From Nonlabens dokdonensis DSW-6 (GTDB lineage: Bacteria; Bacteroidota; Bacteroidia; Flavobacteriales; Flavobacteriaceae): a stretch of 64,000 nt of DNA. Position 1 is the first letter of the stretch, and each line of letters starts with the position of its first letter. Location of the stretch: the NCBI RefSeq assembly GCF_000332115.1, contig NC_020156.1, forward strand, positions 2,109,501-2,173,500, in the 5' to 3' direction. The position numbers and the translations under genes were made by a program. Below, piece by piece: positions 1-7,858 of this stretch. The notes beneath the pieces were generated by a model. The model did not search any database. It was given only the letters and a program-made list of their open reading frames with translations, and was not told where the DNA came from.

Positions 1-1
1 A

Positions 2-982
2 AATGCTGCTTTGTTGCACGCAAATATGGGTGAACTTTCTAGTGGTCATTACACTAATTATCCACCATTAAATCAGTTAATATTTGCTGTAGCGGCATTT
101 CTAGGAGGCAAAAGTATTGTTGCGACTATGGTATGGATGCGCTTGATTATCATCATGGCAGAAGTAGGTATTTTCATTTATGGGATAAAAATGCTCCGTT
201 TACTAGGAAAGCCGCCATATCTAATTCTTCTTTATTTTCTTAATCCATTTGCGATTATTGAGCTTACTGGTAATCTACATTTTGAAGGAGTTATGGCATT
301 TCTAATGTTGCTTTCTGTTTACTATTTATTTATTTCACAAAGATTTAAAAGTGCTTTGTTTTTAGGCTATGGTGTACTTTTAAAATTATTGCCAGTTATC
401 GTTTTGCCATTACTGTTGAGAAAATTGAAGTTTAAAAAAGCGGTAATCTTTTATGTATTTGTAGGAGTCGTTGTGATACTAGGATTTTTACCTTTTTATA
501 GTACGGAGTTAATAGACAAGTATTCCAGCTCGGTAGGTTTATGGTTCGGTAATTTTGAGTTTAATGCCAGTGTGTTTTATGTTTTAAGAGCCATAGGTTT
601 TGAAATCACCGGTTATAATATTATAGAAATAGCAGGTAAGGTATTGCCTGTCATTACATTCATCTTGATACTATTAATTGCGTTGAAACGTAAAAATGAA
701 ATTCCAGAAGTCTTATTGACAAGTATAGTTTTCTCCTTTTTAATTTACTTAGCCTTGTCAACAACTGTTCATCCATGGTATTTAACTATTCCGTTACTGT
801 TTTCAGTTTTTACCAAGTACCGATTTATGATCGTTTGGAGTTTTACTATTTTCTTAAGCTATTATGCTTATTCTAATAGTAATTATACCGAGAACCTTTG
901 GCTAGTTGGTTTAGAATATGCTTTAGTTTTAGGAACATTTTTATATGAGTATTTTAGGCCAACGGTTTCAGCAAATAATTAA
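2..982 (+). CDS. Polytopic membrane glycosyltransferase-like protein, 5' end missing
   Basis: The frame is open to the left edge of the window, and the first in-window start (TTG at 11) sits inside a conserved stretch, so the N-terminus is probably outside. The visible part, about 325 residues, is very hydrophobic, with around eight to nine predicted membrane helices. An early loop containing HYTNYPPLNQ resembles the first periplasmic loop of GT87/DUF2029-type polyprenol-phosphate mannosyltransferases, and a late loop contains VHPWYL. The likely role is transfer of a sugar from a lipid carrier at the inner membrane; donor and acceptor cannot be told. The family call rests on topology and these loops only. 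Confidence 0.6.
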   Translation, partial: NAALLHANMGELSSGHYTNYPPLNQLIFAVAAFLGGKSIVATMVWMRLIIIMAEVGIFIYGIKMLRLLGKPPYLILLYFLNPFAIIELTGNLHFEGVMAFLMLLSVYYLFISQRFKSALFLGYGVLLKLLPVIVLPLLLRKLKFKKAVIFYVFVGVVVILGFLPFYSTELIDKYSSSVGLWFGNFEFNASVFYVLRAIGFEITGYNIIEIAGKVLPVITFILILLIALKRKNEIPEVLLTSIVFSFLIYLALSTTVHPWYLTIPLLFSVFTKYRFMIVWSFTIFLSYYAYSNSNYTENLWLVGLEYALVLGTFLYEYFRPTVSANN

Positions 983-1021
983 GCTTTAATTTGGATCACT
1001 TTATTCTTAACAAAGGATTAC

Positions 1022-1029
1022 TATCTTTG
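1022..1029 (+). promoter_or_regulatory. Candidate -7 box (TATCTTTG)
   Basis: TATCTTTG matches the Bacteroidota TAnnTTTG -7 consensus and lies 18 bases before the ATG at 1048. No well-spaced TTTG -33 element is evident, so this is a weak call. Confidence 0.35.
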
Positions 1030-1047
1030 AAACTTACTGATTGAGAT

Positions 1048-1704
1048 ATGAAACAAATCATAATTTTTTTACTCGTGCTTATTCTTGGATTTGTTGTCTA
1101 TGATGTCTACAAAGATTGGGAGCGATTCAATGCACCCGATTATAACTATGCAACCGAAGAAACAGTTGATCGCAACTATTACGATAAAATGACGGTTTGG
1201 AGTTATGAAGAAGCTGTTCAAGATCTCAATCATTTTGTCAAGTTACAATGGACCGCAAATGATATTGATGTACGTTCTCCAGAAGATGATGATATAGAAA
1301 CTCAAAATGCTGTAAAAACCTATTCTCAAAAGCTAGCTAAGGTTAAATACCTAGAGCAAAAATTAGTTTCCTCTACAGAGCAGAAAGCAAAAGGTTTAAC
1401 TAATGCTGAAATAAAACAAATGGATTTGAACGAGTGGAAACCAAAGTCTGACTCAAATCTAGATTCAAAAAATATACTAAAGCAATTATTTCAAGATCAA
1501 TCTAATATTAGTCGCAATATAGGTGCTAAAAGTGCTCTTATTTATGAGGTTCAAAAATTACTGATCTCAAAAGGTTATGCGATTCCTTTAGATGGGGTTT
1601 TTGCACAAATTACCAGCACTGCACTAGCCGATTTTGAATCAAAAAACAATTTATATCCAGACGGAAAAATTGACGCACTTACTTTTGCTTCTCTGATTAG
1701 GTGA
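1048..1704 (+). CDS. Membrane-anchored protein with C-terminal peptidoglycan-binding domain
   Basis: The 218-residue protein opens with one hydrophobic helix (about residues 3-18), suggesting an N-terminal anchor or uncleaved signal. The middle is charged and probably helical. The last ~60 residues (VQKLLISKGY, LDGVFAQIT, ALADFESKNNL, DGKIDALTFASL) follow the PG_binding_1 pattern, a three-helix fold found in cell-wall enzymes. No catalytic domain is visible, so it may simply tether to or sense peptidoglycan. It appears monocistronic, 66 bases after the glycosyltransferase. Confidence 0.6.
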   Translation: MKQIIIFLLVLILGFVVYDVYKDWERFNAPDYNYATEETVDRNYYDKMTVWSYEEAVQDLNHFVKLQWTANDIDVRSPEDDDIETQNAVKTYSQKLAKVKYLEQKLVSSTEQKAKGLTNAEIKQMDLNEWKPKSDSNLDSKNILKQLFQDQSNISRNIGAKSALIYEVQKLLISKGYAIPLDGVFAQITSTALADFESKNNLYPDGKIDALTFASLIR

Positions 1705-1735
1705 GGTTTAATTGTTGATATTCAGTAATTTGACG

Positions 1736-1748
1736 CTTATGTCATAAG
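1736..1748. promoter_or_regulatory. Palindromic operator candidate upstream of XRE gene
   Basis: CTTATGTCATAAG is a perfect 6-bp-arm palindrome around a central T. A second GTCATAA follows directly after it (1752-1758), giving a tandem direct repeat. It lies just upstream of the promoter of the XRE regulator at 1836, as an autoregulatory site would. No binding data exist; this is inference from symmetry and position. Confidence 0.35.
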
Positions 1749-1775
1749 AATGTCATAAATAAGTCTAATGATTAA

Positions 1776-1808
1776 TTTGCTCTCAGGTCTTTGTACTTCT
1801 TAGGTTTG
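1776..1808 (+). promoter_or_regulatory. Bacteroidota-type promoter (TTTG / TAGGTTTG)
   Basis: TTTG at 1776-1779 and TAGGTTTG at 1801-1808 are separated by 21 bases, matching the -33/-7 arrangement of the Bacteroidota primary sigma factor. The ATG at 1836 lies 27 bases downstream. Confidence 0.5.
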
Positions 1809-1835
1809 TCTCGTCAATATTAAACCAGAATCAAG

Positions 1836-2411
1836 ATGAAATCCATAGGATTAAAAATTAAAGAAATACGTGTCAAAAAAGGGATGTCTCAGGAAGAACT
1901 TGCTACACAATCTCAAGTAAGTTTGCGCACGATTCAACGATTAGAGAATGACGAAAACGAACCACGTGGTAAAACCTTGCAGCTTATTTGTGAAACGTTA
2001 GATATCAATATTGAAGAATTATTAGATTACGGTAAGAGGGAAGATCATCAATTTTTAATGTTTTTTCATCTTTCTGTACTCGCAGGGATATTCATACCGA
2101 TAGGAAATATCATTTTGCCACTGGTTTTATGGTTGACCAAGAAAGATAAAATTCAAGGTTTACAAAAAATAGGAGCAAGGTTATTAAATTTTCAAATTGT
2201 TTGGTCGTTTTTGTCATATGCGATCCCTATTCTTATTCTAGCTTTAAATCTCAATCTAGGCTTAGAATGGTTGAGTGATTCAGTTAAGTCCTTAGTTTTT
2301 CAAATTATTGGCCTAAATTCAATTAATTACTTGATAGCAATTGTTTTGGCTATATTTAATAGTCGTGGAAAACAAATCACTTATCCTAGTATTATCCCAA
2401 TGATCAGATAA
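1836..2411 (+). CDS. XRE-family regulator with C-terminal membrane domain
   Basis: Residues 5-62 form a classic helix-turn-helix of the Cro/CI type (IKEIRVKKGMSQEELA, SLRTIQRLEN, LQLICETLDI). Residues 70-180 hold three to four hydrophobic helices resembling DUF4870 (small integral membrane proteins). The combination suggests a DNA-binding protein tied to the inner membrane. A palindrome and promoter just upstream suggest autoregulation. It converges on the GNAT-nitrilase gene through a shared terminator. The HTH call is secure; the signal sensed is unknown. Confidence 0.8.
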   Translation: MKSIGLKIKEIRVKKGMSQEELATQSQVSLRTIQRLENDENEPRGKTLQLICETLDINIEELLDYGKREDHQFLMFFHLSVLAGIFIPIGNIILPLVLWLTKKDKIQGLQKIGARLLNFQIVWSFLSYAIPILILALNLNLGLEWLSDSVKSLVFQIIGLNSINYLIAIVLAIFNSRGKQITYPSIIPMIR

Positions 2412-2415
2412 AAGT

Positions 2416-2453
2416 AAATGGGCTTTTGATAAATTATCAAAAGCCCATTTTTT
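2416..2453. terminator. Bidirectional rho-independent terminator
   Basis: A 17-bp perfect inverted repeat (2416-2432 with 2434-2450) is followed by a T run, between convergent genes. The same arms give an A/T-flanked hairpin on both strands. Confidence 0.85.
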
Positions 2454-2474
2454 AATTAAGTGAATTGTGATGCT

Positions 2475-4010
2475 CTACTTGCGTCCAACCTCATACAAAT
2501 CATTCCTGCGGTCTTTTAAATTCTTCACAGCGCCATAATTGTGCAATTCTTTTAAAAGGTCTAGATCGACATCAGCTACGAGAATCATTTCTGTGTTTGC
2601 GGTGGCTTCGGCTTTAACGCCGTTGGAAGGGAACGCAAAATCACAAGGTGTAAAAACGGCACTTTGTGCATAAGAAATATCCATATTTTCTACTGCTGGT
2701 AAATTACCTACGCTTCCGGCAATCGCTACATAGCATTCATTTTCCACCGCTCGAGCTTGAGAACACAAACGCACACGGGCGTAAGCATTTTGCGTATCGG
2801 TTAAGAAGGGTACAAAAAGAATTTGCATTCCTTCTTGAGCCATAATGCGGCTCAATTCTGGAAATTCACTGTCATAACAAATTAAGATGCCTATTTTACC
2901 ACAATCAGTATCAAAAGTCTGAATTTTATTCCCTCCTTGAAGTCCCCACACTTTTTGCTCGTCTGGTGTTACGTGTATTTTTTCATAACGTTCTATCGTA
3001 CCATCTCTTCTACACAAATTACCTACATTGTACAGCTGTCCATCAATAATCTCAGGCATGGAACCAGTTATAATGTTGATATTGTATTTAATCGATAACT
3101 CTGAGAAACGTTCTCTAATCATCTCTGTGTATTTAGCTAATTCTCTGATAGATTGGCTTACACTTAACTTATTATAAGCTGCCATGAGTGGCGCATTGAA
3201 ATATTCTGGAAACAAAGCAAAATCAGAGCGATATGCAGCTACAGCATCTACAAAATACTCAACCTGTTGCATTAACTCATCAAAACCAGAATAAGGTCTC
3301 ATTTGCCATTGTATCAAGCCTAAACGTACGGTACTTTTCAGTGAAGTAGTTTCACTAACTGGTTTTGTGTAATAAATGTTATCCCATTCTAGCAGTACAG
3401 CAAACTCCATTGAGGCAGCATCGCCATCGAGGTAGTTTTTAAGAACTCTGGAGACGTGAAAATCATTTGATAGCTGAAAATTCAATACAGAATCTTGAAT
3501 CTCTTTATTGCGCACTTTTTCAATATACTCCTTAGGAGTCATGTCACTCGCGTGATTATGATAGTTAGGAATACGACCACCAAAAGCGATACCTCTCAAA
3601 TTTAAGTTCTCACATAACTCTTTGCGGTAATCATATAAACGACGACCTAATCGCATGCCACGATATTGAGGTTTTATAAACACCTCTATACCATAAAGCA
3701 CGTCGCCATCATCATCGTGTGTGGTAAATTTGTAATTACCAGTTACTTGCTCGTAAGTATACTGGCCACTAAAATCTTCATATTTTACTACAATAGATAG
3801 TGCACATGCCACAATTTCTTCATTCACCTTAAGAACAACCTGACCTTCTGGAAACTTCTCAACTAGTGTTTTAATCTGTTCTTCTTTCCAGTAGGAATCT
3901 GGCAAATTGGAGTATGAATCAATCATCGCATGTTTCAACTCTTCATAATCTTCAAGCTTTAGAAATTCTAAATTTAGATTATCAATTTTACTCATATTTA
4001 AATCACTCAT
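2475..4010 (-). CDS. GNAT acetyltransferase / carbon-nitrogen hydrolase fusion
   Basis: The 511-residue protein has two domains. Residues ~12-210 are a GNAT fold with the acetyl-CoA loop motif RGMRLGRR (about 117-124). Residues ~228-505 are a nitrilase-superfamily hydrolase with the expected Glu-Lys-Cys triad: E269 in FPEYF, K344 in RYEKIH, C378 in LICYDSEFPE. This fusion is a recognised bacterial family of unsettled substrate. It is the last gene of the polyamine cluster, so an amide or N-acetyl/carbamoyl polyamine derivative is a reasonable guess. Separated from the upstream cluster gene by a ~290-bp repeat-bearing gap, so it may have its own promoter. Confidence 0.85.
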   Translation of the reverse strand: MSDLNMSKIDNLNLEFLKLEDYEELKHAMIDSYSNLPDSYWKEEQIKTLVEKFPEGQVVLKVNEEIVACALSIVVKYEDFSGQYTYEQVTGNYKFTTHDDDGDVLYGIEVFIKPQYRGMRLGRRLYDYRKELCENLNLRGIAFGGRIPNYHNHASDMTPKEYIEKVRNKEIQDSVLNFQLSNDFHVSRVLKNYLDGDAASMEFAVLLEWDNIYYTKPVSETTSLKSTVRLGLIQWQMRPYSGFDELMQQVEYFVDAVAAYRSDFALFPEYFNAPLMAAYNKLSVSQSIRELAKYTEMIRERFSELSIKYNINIITGSMPEIIDGQLYNVGNLCRRDGTIERYEKIHVTPDEQKVWGLQGGNKIQTFDTDCGKIGILICYDSEFPELSRIMAQEGMQILFVPFLTDTQNAYARVRLCSQARAVENECYVAIAGSVGNLPAVENMDISYAQSAVFTPCDFAFPSNGVKAEATANTEMILVADVDLDLLKELHNYGAVKNLKDRRNDLYEVGRK

Positions 4011-4063
4011 TGTGTTTGTTCTCTTTAATTTGAAAATAATATTTTGAAAGTGCAGTAGTTTGT

Positions 4064-4129
4064 CAGGTCGAGCGCAGTCGAGACCTCTATCTCTTCATCC
4101 ATTAAAACGACCTCTCGACTGCGCTCGAG
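4064..4129. repeat. Intergenic inverted repeat with CGAGCGCAGTCGAGA arms
   Basis: A left arm containing GTCGAGCGCAGTCGAGA (from 4067) pairs with a right arm containing TCTCGACTGCGCTCGAG, with about 30 bases between. A diverged copy of the same sequence occurs near 46.6 kb, so it belongs to a dispersed intergenic repeat family. It could form a strong hairpin in the transcript between the deoxyhypusine-synthase-like gene and the fusion gene. Confidence 0.75.
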
Positions 4130-4254
4130 GAGACATTGAGAGTTTAGTCTTAAATTCCTAAAAAAACCTGTAAACCGCTGTGTTTTTAAGCAACTTACAG
4201 GTTTCGTATTAGGCAATCGTCCCGTTCTTTAATGGGATAAACTTATTGAAGTTA

Positions 4255-4270
4255 AGCTTTCGCGAAAGCG
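4255..4270. repeat. Iterated palindrome, intergenic copy 1
   Basis: AGCTTTCGCGAAAGCG, one base off the 16-bp consensus CGCTTTCGCGAAAGCG. It sits between the stop of the deoxyhypusine-synthase-like gene and the repeat at 4064. Confidence 0.9.
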
Positions 4271-4299
4271 TAACTTTAATTAATCGAAAAGAATAAAAG

Positions 4300-5268
4300 C
4301 TACATTTCTAATAAATAAGCAAATATTAACGGCGCCACTATAGTAGCGTCACTTTCTACGATAAACTTAGGCGTGTCTTGATCTAGTTTTCCCCAAGTGA
4401 TTTTTTCATTAGGAACTGCTCCAGAATAACTTCCATAACTGGTCGTAGAATCAGAAATCTGACAGAAGTAACTCCAGAATGGCGTGTCTGTACGTTCCAT
4501 ATCTTGATACAACATAGGTACTACACAAATAGGGAAATCACCTGCGATTCCACCACCTATCTGGAAGAAACCTATGCCTTTATCAGAATTATCGGTATAC
4601 CAGTCTGCAAGAAATGTCATGTATTCTATACCGCTTTTTACAGTGCTCGCTTTTAACTCGCCTTTCAATACGTAGCTCGCAAAAATATTACCCATGGTGC
4701 TGTCTTCCCATCCTGGAACGACTATAGGTAAATTAGCTTTGGCAGCGGCGTACATCCATGAGTTTTCAATTGGGATTTCATAGTATTGTTCTAGAACGCC
4801 ACTTAGTAAAAGTTTATACATGTATTCATGTGGGAAATAGCGCTCGCCTTTAGCCTCAGCATCTTTCCAAATCTTAACGATGTGTTCTTGTAATCTTCTA
4901 AAAGCTTCTTCTTCTGGAATACAAGTATCGGTCACACGGTTGAGTCCTTTTTCAAGTAAATCCCACTCATCCTGCGGTGTTAAGTCGCGGTAGTTAGGAA
5001 CACGCTTATAGTGACTGTGTGCTACCAGATTCATCAAATCTTCTTCTAGGTTAGCACCTGTGCAAGAGATGATATGTACTTTATCCTGACGTATCATTTC
5101 GCCGAAAATCTTCCCAATCTCAGCCGTACTCATTGCTCCAGCAAGAGAAACAAGCATTTTTGATCCTTGGTTGAGTTGTGCTTCATAACCTTTTGCAGCA
5201 TCTACAAGTGCGGCACTGTTAAAGTGTAAGAAGTAATTTTCTATGAAATCTGTTATCGGTTTTCCCAT
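4300..5268 (-). CDS. Deoxyhypusine synthase-like protein
   Basis: The 322-residue sequence matches the deoxyhypusine synthase family: an NAD-binding core with LAGAMSTAEIG, SCTGANLEED, GGGIAGDFPI, and a C-terminal SYGSYSGAVPNEKITWGKL. K294 in TWGK aligns with the catalytic lysine that forms the enzyme-imine in human DHPS. Bacteria lack eIF5A, so the classical substrate is absent; bacterial homologues are thought to move a 4-aminobutyl group between small amines (homospermidine-type chemistry). It follows the agmatinase gene by 19 bases, so putrescine or agmatine is the likely donor. Family call is secure, substrate is inferred. Confidence 0.88.
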   Translation of the reverse strand: MGKPITDFIENYFLHFNSAALVDAAKGYEAQLNQGSKMLVSLAGAMSTAEIGKIFGEMIRQDKVHIISCTGANLEEDLMNLVAHSHYKRVPNYRDLTPQDEWDLLEKGLNRVTDTCIPEEEAFRRLQEHIVKIWKDAEAKGERYFPHEYMYKLLLSGVLEQYYEIPIENSWMYAAAKANLPIVVPGWEDSTMGNIFASYVLKGELKASTVKSGIEYMTFLADWYTDNSDKGIGFFQIGGGIAGDFPICVVPMLYQDMERTDTPFWSYFCQISDSTTSYGSYSGAVPNEKITWGKLDQDTPKFIVESDATIVAPLIFAYLLEM

Positions 5269-5287
5269 GTTGTTTTTTATGTGAAGA

Positions 5288-6223
5288 TTACTCTTCTATG
5301 TTTTTCATTTTTTTTAATCCCGCTTTCGCGAAAGCGTTATCAGAGTCATATCCATCTTCACCTTCTAAGGCGATGTCTTTGAATTTATAACTCAGCATTT
5401 TGTAATACAATTTTGCAGCAAGAAAGTCAGACGACTTTTCATTAGGGTTAGGACATAATTCTACGATATCAAAACCGACTACATTTTTCTCTTCAAAAAC
5501 CATTTTTAGAAAGTCCAATGTCTCGTACCAAAACATACCACCAGGCTCTGGAGTTCCTGTCGAAGGGCAAATTGAAGGGTCAAAAGCGTCGAGATCTATG
5601 GTGATAAATACGTTTTCTCCTAAAGCTTCAGTAGCTTTTTCAGACCAGTAATCGTCCTGAACCATTTCATGACCATAGAAAATTTTATCATCATCGTTGA
5701 TCCCTACCTCTATACTGTCCATAGAACGTATTCCTACTTGAACAAGATTGGTCTTTTGACTCGCTTCATAAACAGCACATGCGTGATTGCAAGTGCTTCC
5801 TTCATATTCCTTACGTAAATCTGCATGAGCGTCTATTTGAAGTACGCTCAGGTTTTCATACATGTCGTTAAATGCACGGATGCTTCCTATAGAAATGGAA
5901 TGTTCACCTCCAAAAAGTGTTACAAATTTGTTCTTCTTGATGTACTTTTTTGTGATGGCATGCACGGCATCTACCATAGCTTCTGGAGAGCTGTTTTCGG
6001 TAACGGCATCGGCTAGAAAAACTCCATGGTGATATACTTCAGTATCGGTCTCTATATCATAAAGTTCCATATTTGCACTGGCATCTAAAAATGCCTGCGG
6101 ACCCTTGTCAGCTCCTTTTTGCCAGGTGCTCGTTCCATCATAAGGAACAGGAATTAAAACAATAGATGCATTATCTAATCCAGCATATTCATCTGAAATT
6201 CCTGCATAGTTTGAATTGCTCAT
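5288..6223 (-). CDS. speB: Agmatinase
   Basis: This ureohydrolase-family protein (311 residues) carries the binuclear manganese motifs GGEHS (H108), DAHAD (D131, H133, D135) and DLDAFDPS, with the downstream PEPGG loop. Agmatinase converts agmatine to putrescine and urea. It lies between arginine decarboxylase and the deoxyhypusine-synthase-like gene, consistent with arginine-to-putrescine flow. Near the C-terminus the iterated palindrome is read in frame as AFAKA. Family members may also be guanidinobutyrase-like, but the context favours agmatine. Confidence 0.88.
   Translation of the reverse strand: MSNSNYAGISDEYAGLDNASIVLIPVPYDGTSTWQKGADKGPQAFLDASANMELYDIETDTEVYHHGVFLADAVTENSSPEAMVDAVHAITKKYIKKNKFVTLFGGEHSISIGSIRAFNDMYENLSVLQIDAHADLRKEYEGSTCNHACAVYEASQKTNLVQVGIRSMDSIEVGINDDDKIFYGHEMVQDDYWSEKATEALGENVFITIDLDAFDPSICPSTGTPEPGGMFWYETLDFLKMVFEEKNVVGFDIVELCPNPNEKSSDFLAAKLYYKMLSYKFKDIALEGEDGYDSDNAFAKAGLKKMKNIEE
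5321..5336. repeat. Iterated palindrome, in speB (AFAKA frame)
   Basis: Exact CGCTTTCGCGAAAGCG, translated as AFAKA close to the C-terminus of agmatinase, outside the metal-binding motifs. Confidence 0.95.
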
Positions 6224-6292
6224 GTTGTGAAGTTAAAAGTTTGTTTTTAAGTTGTTTTAATTATATAAGTTTTTGTTCACTCCTGCACTAGC

Positions 6293-6375
6293 CCCATTGT
6301 CCTGCGGACATTTCCCCAAAGGGGAAAAGGTTTCAAATTCAAATTCGAGTTCAAATTCGAATTCGAATTCAATTT
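6293..6375. repeat. Intergenic hairpins followed by an AATTC-rich simple repeat
   Basis: Two short hairpins (TGTCC-tgc-GGACA near 6298-6310 and TTTCCCC-aaa-GGGGAAA at 6311-6327) are followed by a run of CAAATTC / GAATTC units to 6375. It occupies the gap between speA and speB and lies within the presumed transcript, so it may separate expression of the two genes. Confidence 0.7.
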
Positions 6376-6376
6376 T

Positions 6377-7765
6377 CTAATACCCTAAGATTCCAAGCAT
6401 TTGCTCACTCGTCTGTTGTTCTTTAAATATCTTAGTAGTGATGTTTCCACTTTCGTCTCTATCGATTAAAATGTGCTTAGGAGCAGGAATAAGGCAATGT
6501 TGTATTCCTCCAAAGCCACCTATACTTTCCTGATAAGCTCCTGTGTTAAAAAACCCTATATAAAGCGGTTTTTCTTTATGATATTTAGGCAGGTAAATGG
6601 CGTTTACATTTTGCTCACTATTATAATAATCATCGCTATCACAAGTAAGTCCTCCTAATAATACACGCTCGTATTCTTCATTCCAGCGGTTTAAGGCTAG
6701 CATGATAAAACGTTTGTTAATTGCCCATGAATCTGGTAATGTTGTAATAAAAGAACTATTGATCATGTTCCATTTTTCACGATCGTTTTGTTGCTTTTGA
6801 TAAAGAACTTTATAAATGGCACCACCACTTTCTCCTACTGTAAAAGATCCAAACTCTGTAAAAATATGGGGAACATTTACACCAGCTTCGTCGCAAACTT
6901 GTTTGATTTGTGCTACAATTTCTGTAATCATGTATTCATAATCAAAGTCAAAAACAAGCGAATTCTTAATAGGAAAACCACCACCTATGTTAAGGCTGTC
7001 GAGCGATGGGCATATTTTTTTGAGACTTACATAAACTTTGAGACACTTATGTAATTCATTCCAGTAATAAGCATTATCTCTTATTCCAGTATTGATAAAA
7101 AAGTGCAACATTTTAAGTTGAACTTGATCATTTGACTCAATTTGGCTTTTGTAAAAGCTTAAAATATTTTTATAACCTATTCCTAGACGACTTGTGTAGA
7201 ATTCAAATTTGGGTTCTTCTTCACTAGCTATACGTATGCCTACGTTGAATTTCTTACTCGTTACATCAGTAAGTAGTGTTAACTCTTCGTAGTTGTCTAT
7301 AATAGGAATACAATTCTGTCCAGAATCGATAAGATCACCTATGTTTTGAATATATTGATCCCTTTTAAAACCATTACAAATAACAAAGGTGTCTTTCTTT
7401 ATTTTCCCTTCTTTTTTCAGTTTAATGACAATGTTAATGTCAAACGCACTAGAAGTCTCGATATGAATGTCATTTGATAATGCCTCGTCAAGAACATGCT
7501 TAAAGTGAGAGCTTTTTGTGCAGTAGCAATAGTGATATTTTGCTTTGTAGTCCGCTTTCGCGAAAGCGGTATCAAACCAACTCTTTGCGCGATTTATATT
7601 ATTTGATATTTTAGGTAAATATGTGAATTTTAACGGTGCGCCATATTGCTCTACCAGAGCCATTAGGTCGATGTCATGAAACTGAAGTTGTCCATCTTTT
7701 AATTCAAACTCCTCTGTCGGAAAGAAGTAAGTCTGATCGATGAGATCAATGTATTTTGTGTTCAA
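6377..7765 (-). CDS. speA: Biosynthetic arginine decarboxylase (PLP-dependent)
   Basis: A fold-III PLP decarboxylase of about 462 residues. The PLP lysine lies in CYCTKSSHF (K84 with this start), the glycine-rich phosphate loop is NIGGGFPIKN, and a C-terminal GGLTCDSDDYY carries the CxSxD active-site motif. It decarboxylates arginine to agmatine, feeding agmatinase downstream. I prefer the TTG at 7765, giving MNTKYIDLI as in relatives; an alternative TTG at 7795 adds ten hydrophobic residues. The iterated palindrome encodes AFAKA just before the PLP lysine. Confidence 0.88.
   Translation of the reverse strand: MNTKYIDLIDQTYFFPTEEFELKDGQLQFHDIDLMALVEQYGAPLKFTYLPKISNNINRAKSWFDTAFAKADYKAKYHYCYCTKSSHFKHVLDEALSNDIHIETSSAFDINIVIKLKKEGKIKKDTFVICNGFKRDQYIQNIGDLIDSGQNCIPIIDNYEELTLLTDVTSKKFNVGIRIASEEEPKFEFYTSRLGIGYKNILSFYKSQIESNDQVQLKMLHFFINTGIRDNAYYWNELHKCLKVYVSLKKICPSLDSLNIGGGFPIKNSLVFDFDYEYMITEIVAQIKQVCDEAGVNVPHIFTEFGSFTVGESGGAIYKVLYQKQQNDREKWNMINSSFITTLPDSWAINKRFIMLALNRWNEEYERVLLGGLTCDSDDYYNSEQNVNAIYLPKYHKEKPLYIGFFNTGAYQESIGGFGGIQHCLIPAPKHILIDRDESGNITTKIFKEQQTSEQMLGILGY
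7553..7568. repeat. Iterated palindrome, in speA (AFAKA frame)
   Basis: Exact CGCTTTCGCGAAAGCG read as AFAKA about 12 residues before the PLP-lysine motif of arginine decarboxylase. Confidence 0.95.
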
Positions 7766-7858
7766 TATGTAAACTGATAAAAAATTGTAAAGCAATTATT
7801 TGCTTTATAAAGATATTAAAAGTAAACAAGTTCAGGTTAATATAATGTTAATTTATTA

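Noticed and set aside
4025..4216. 63-codon minus-strand frame
   Set aside because: It is built from the inverted repeat CGAGCGCAGTCGAGA and low-complexity flanks and shows no protein-like character.
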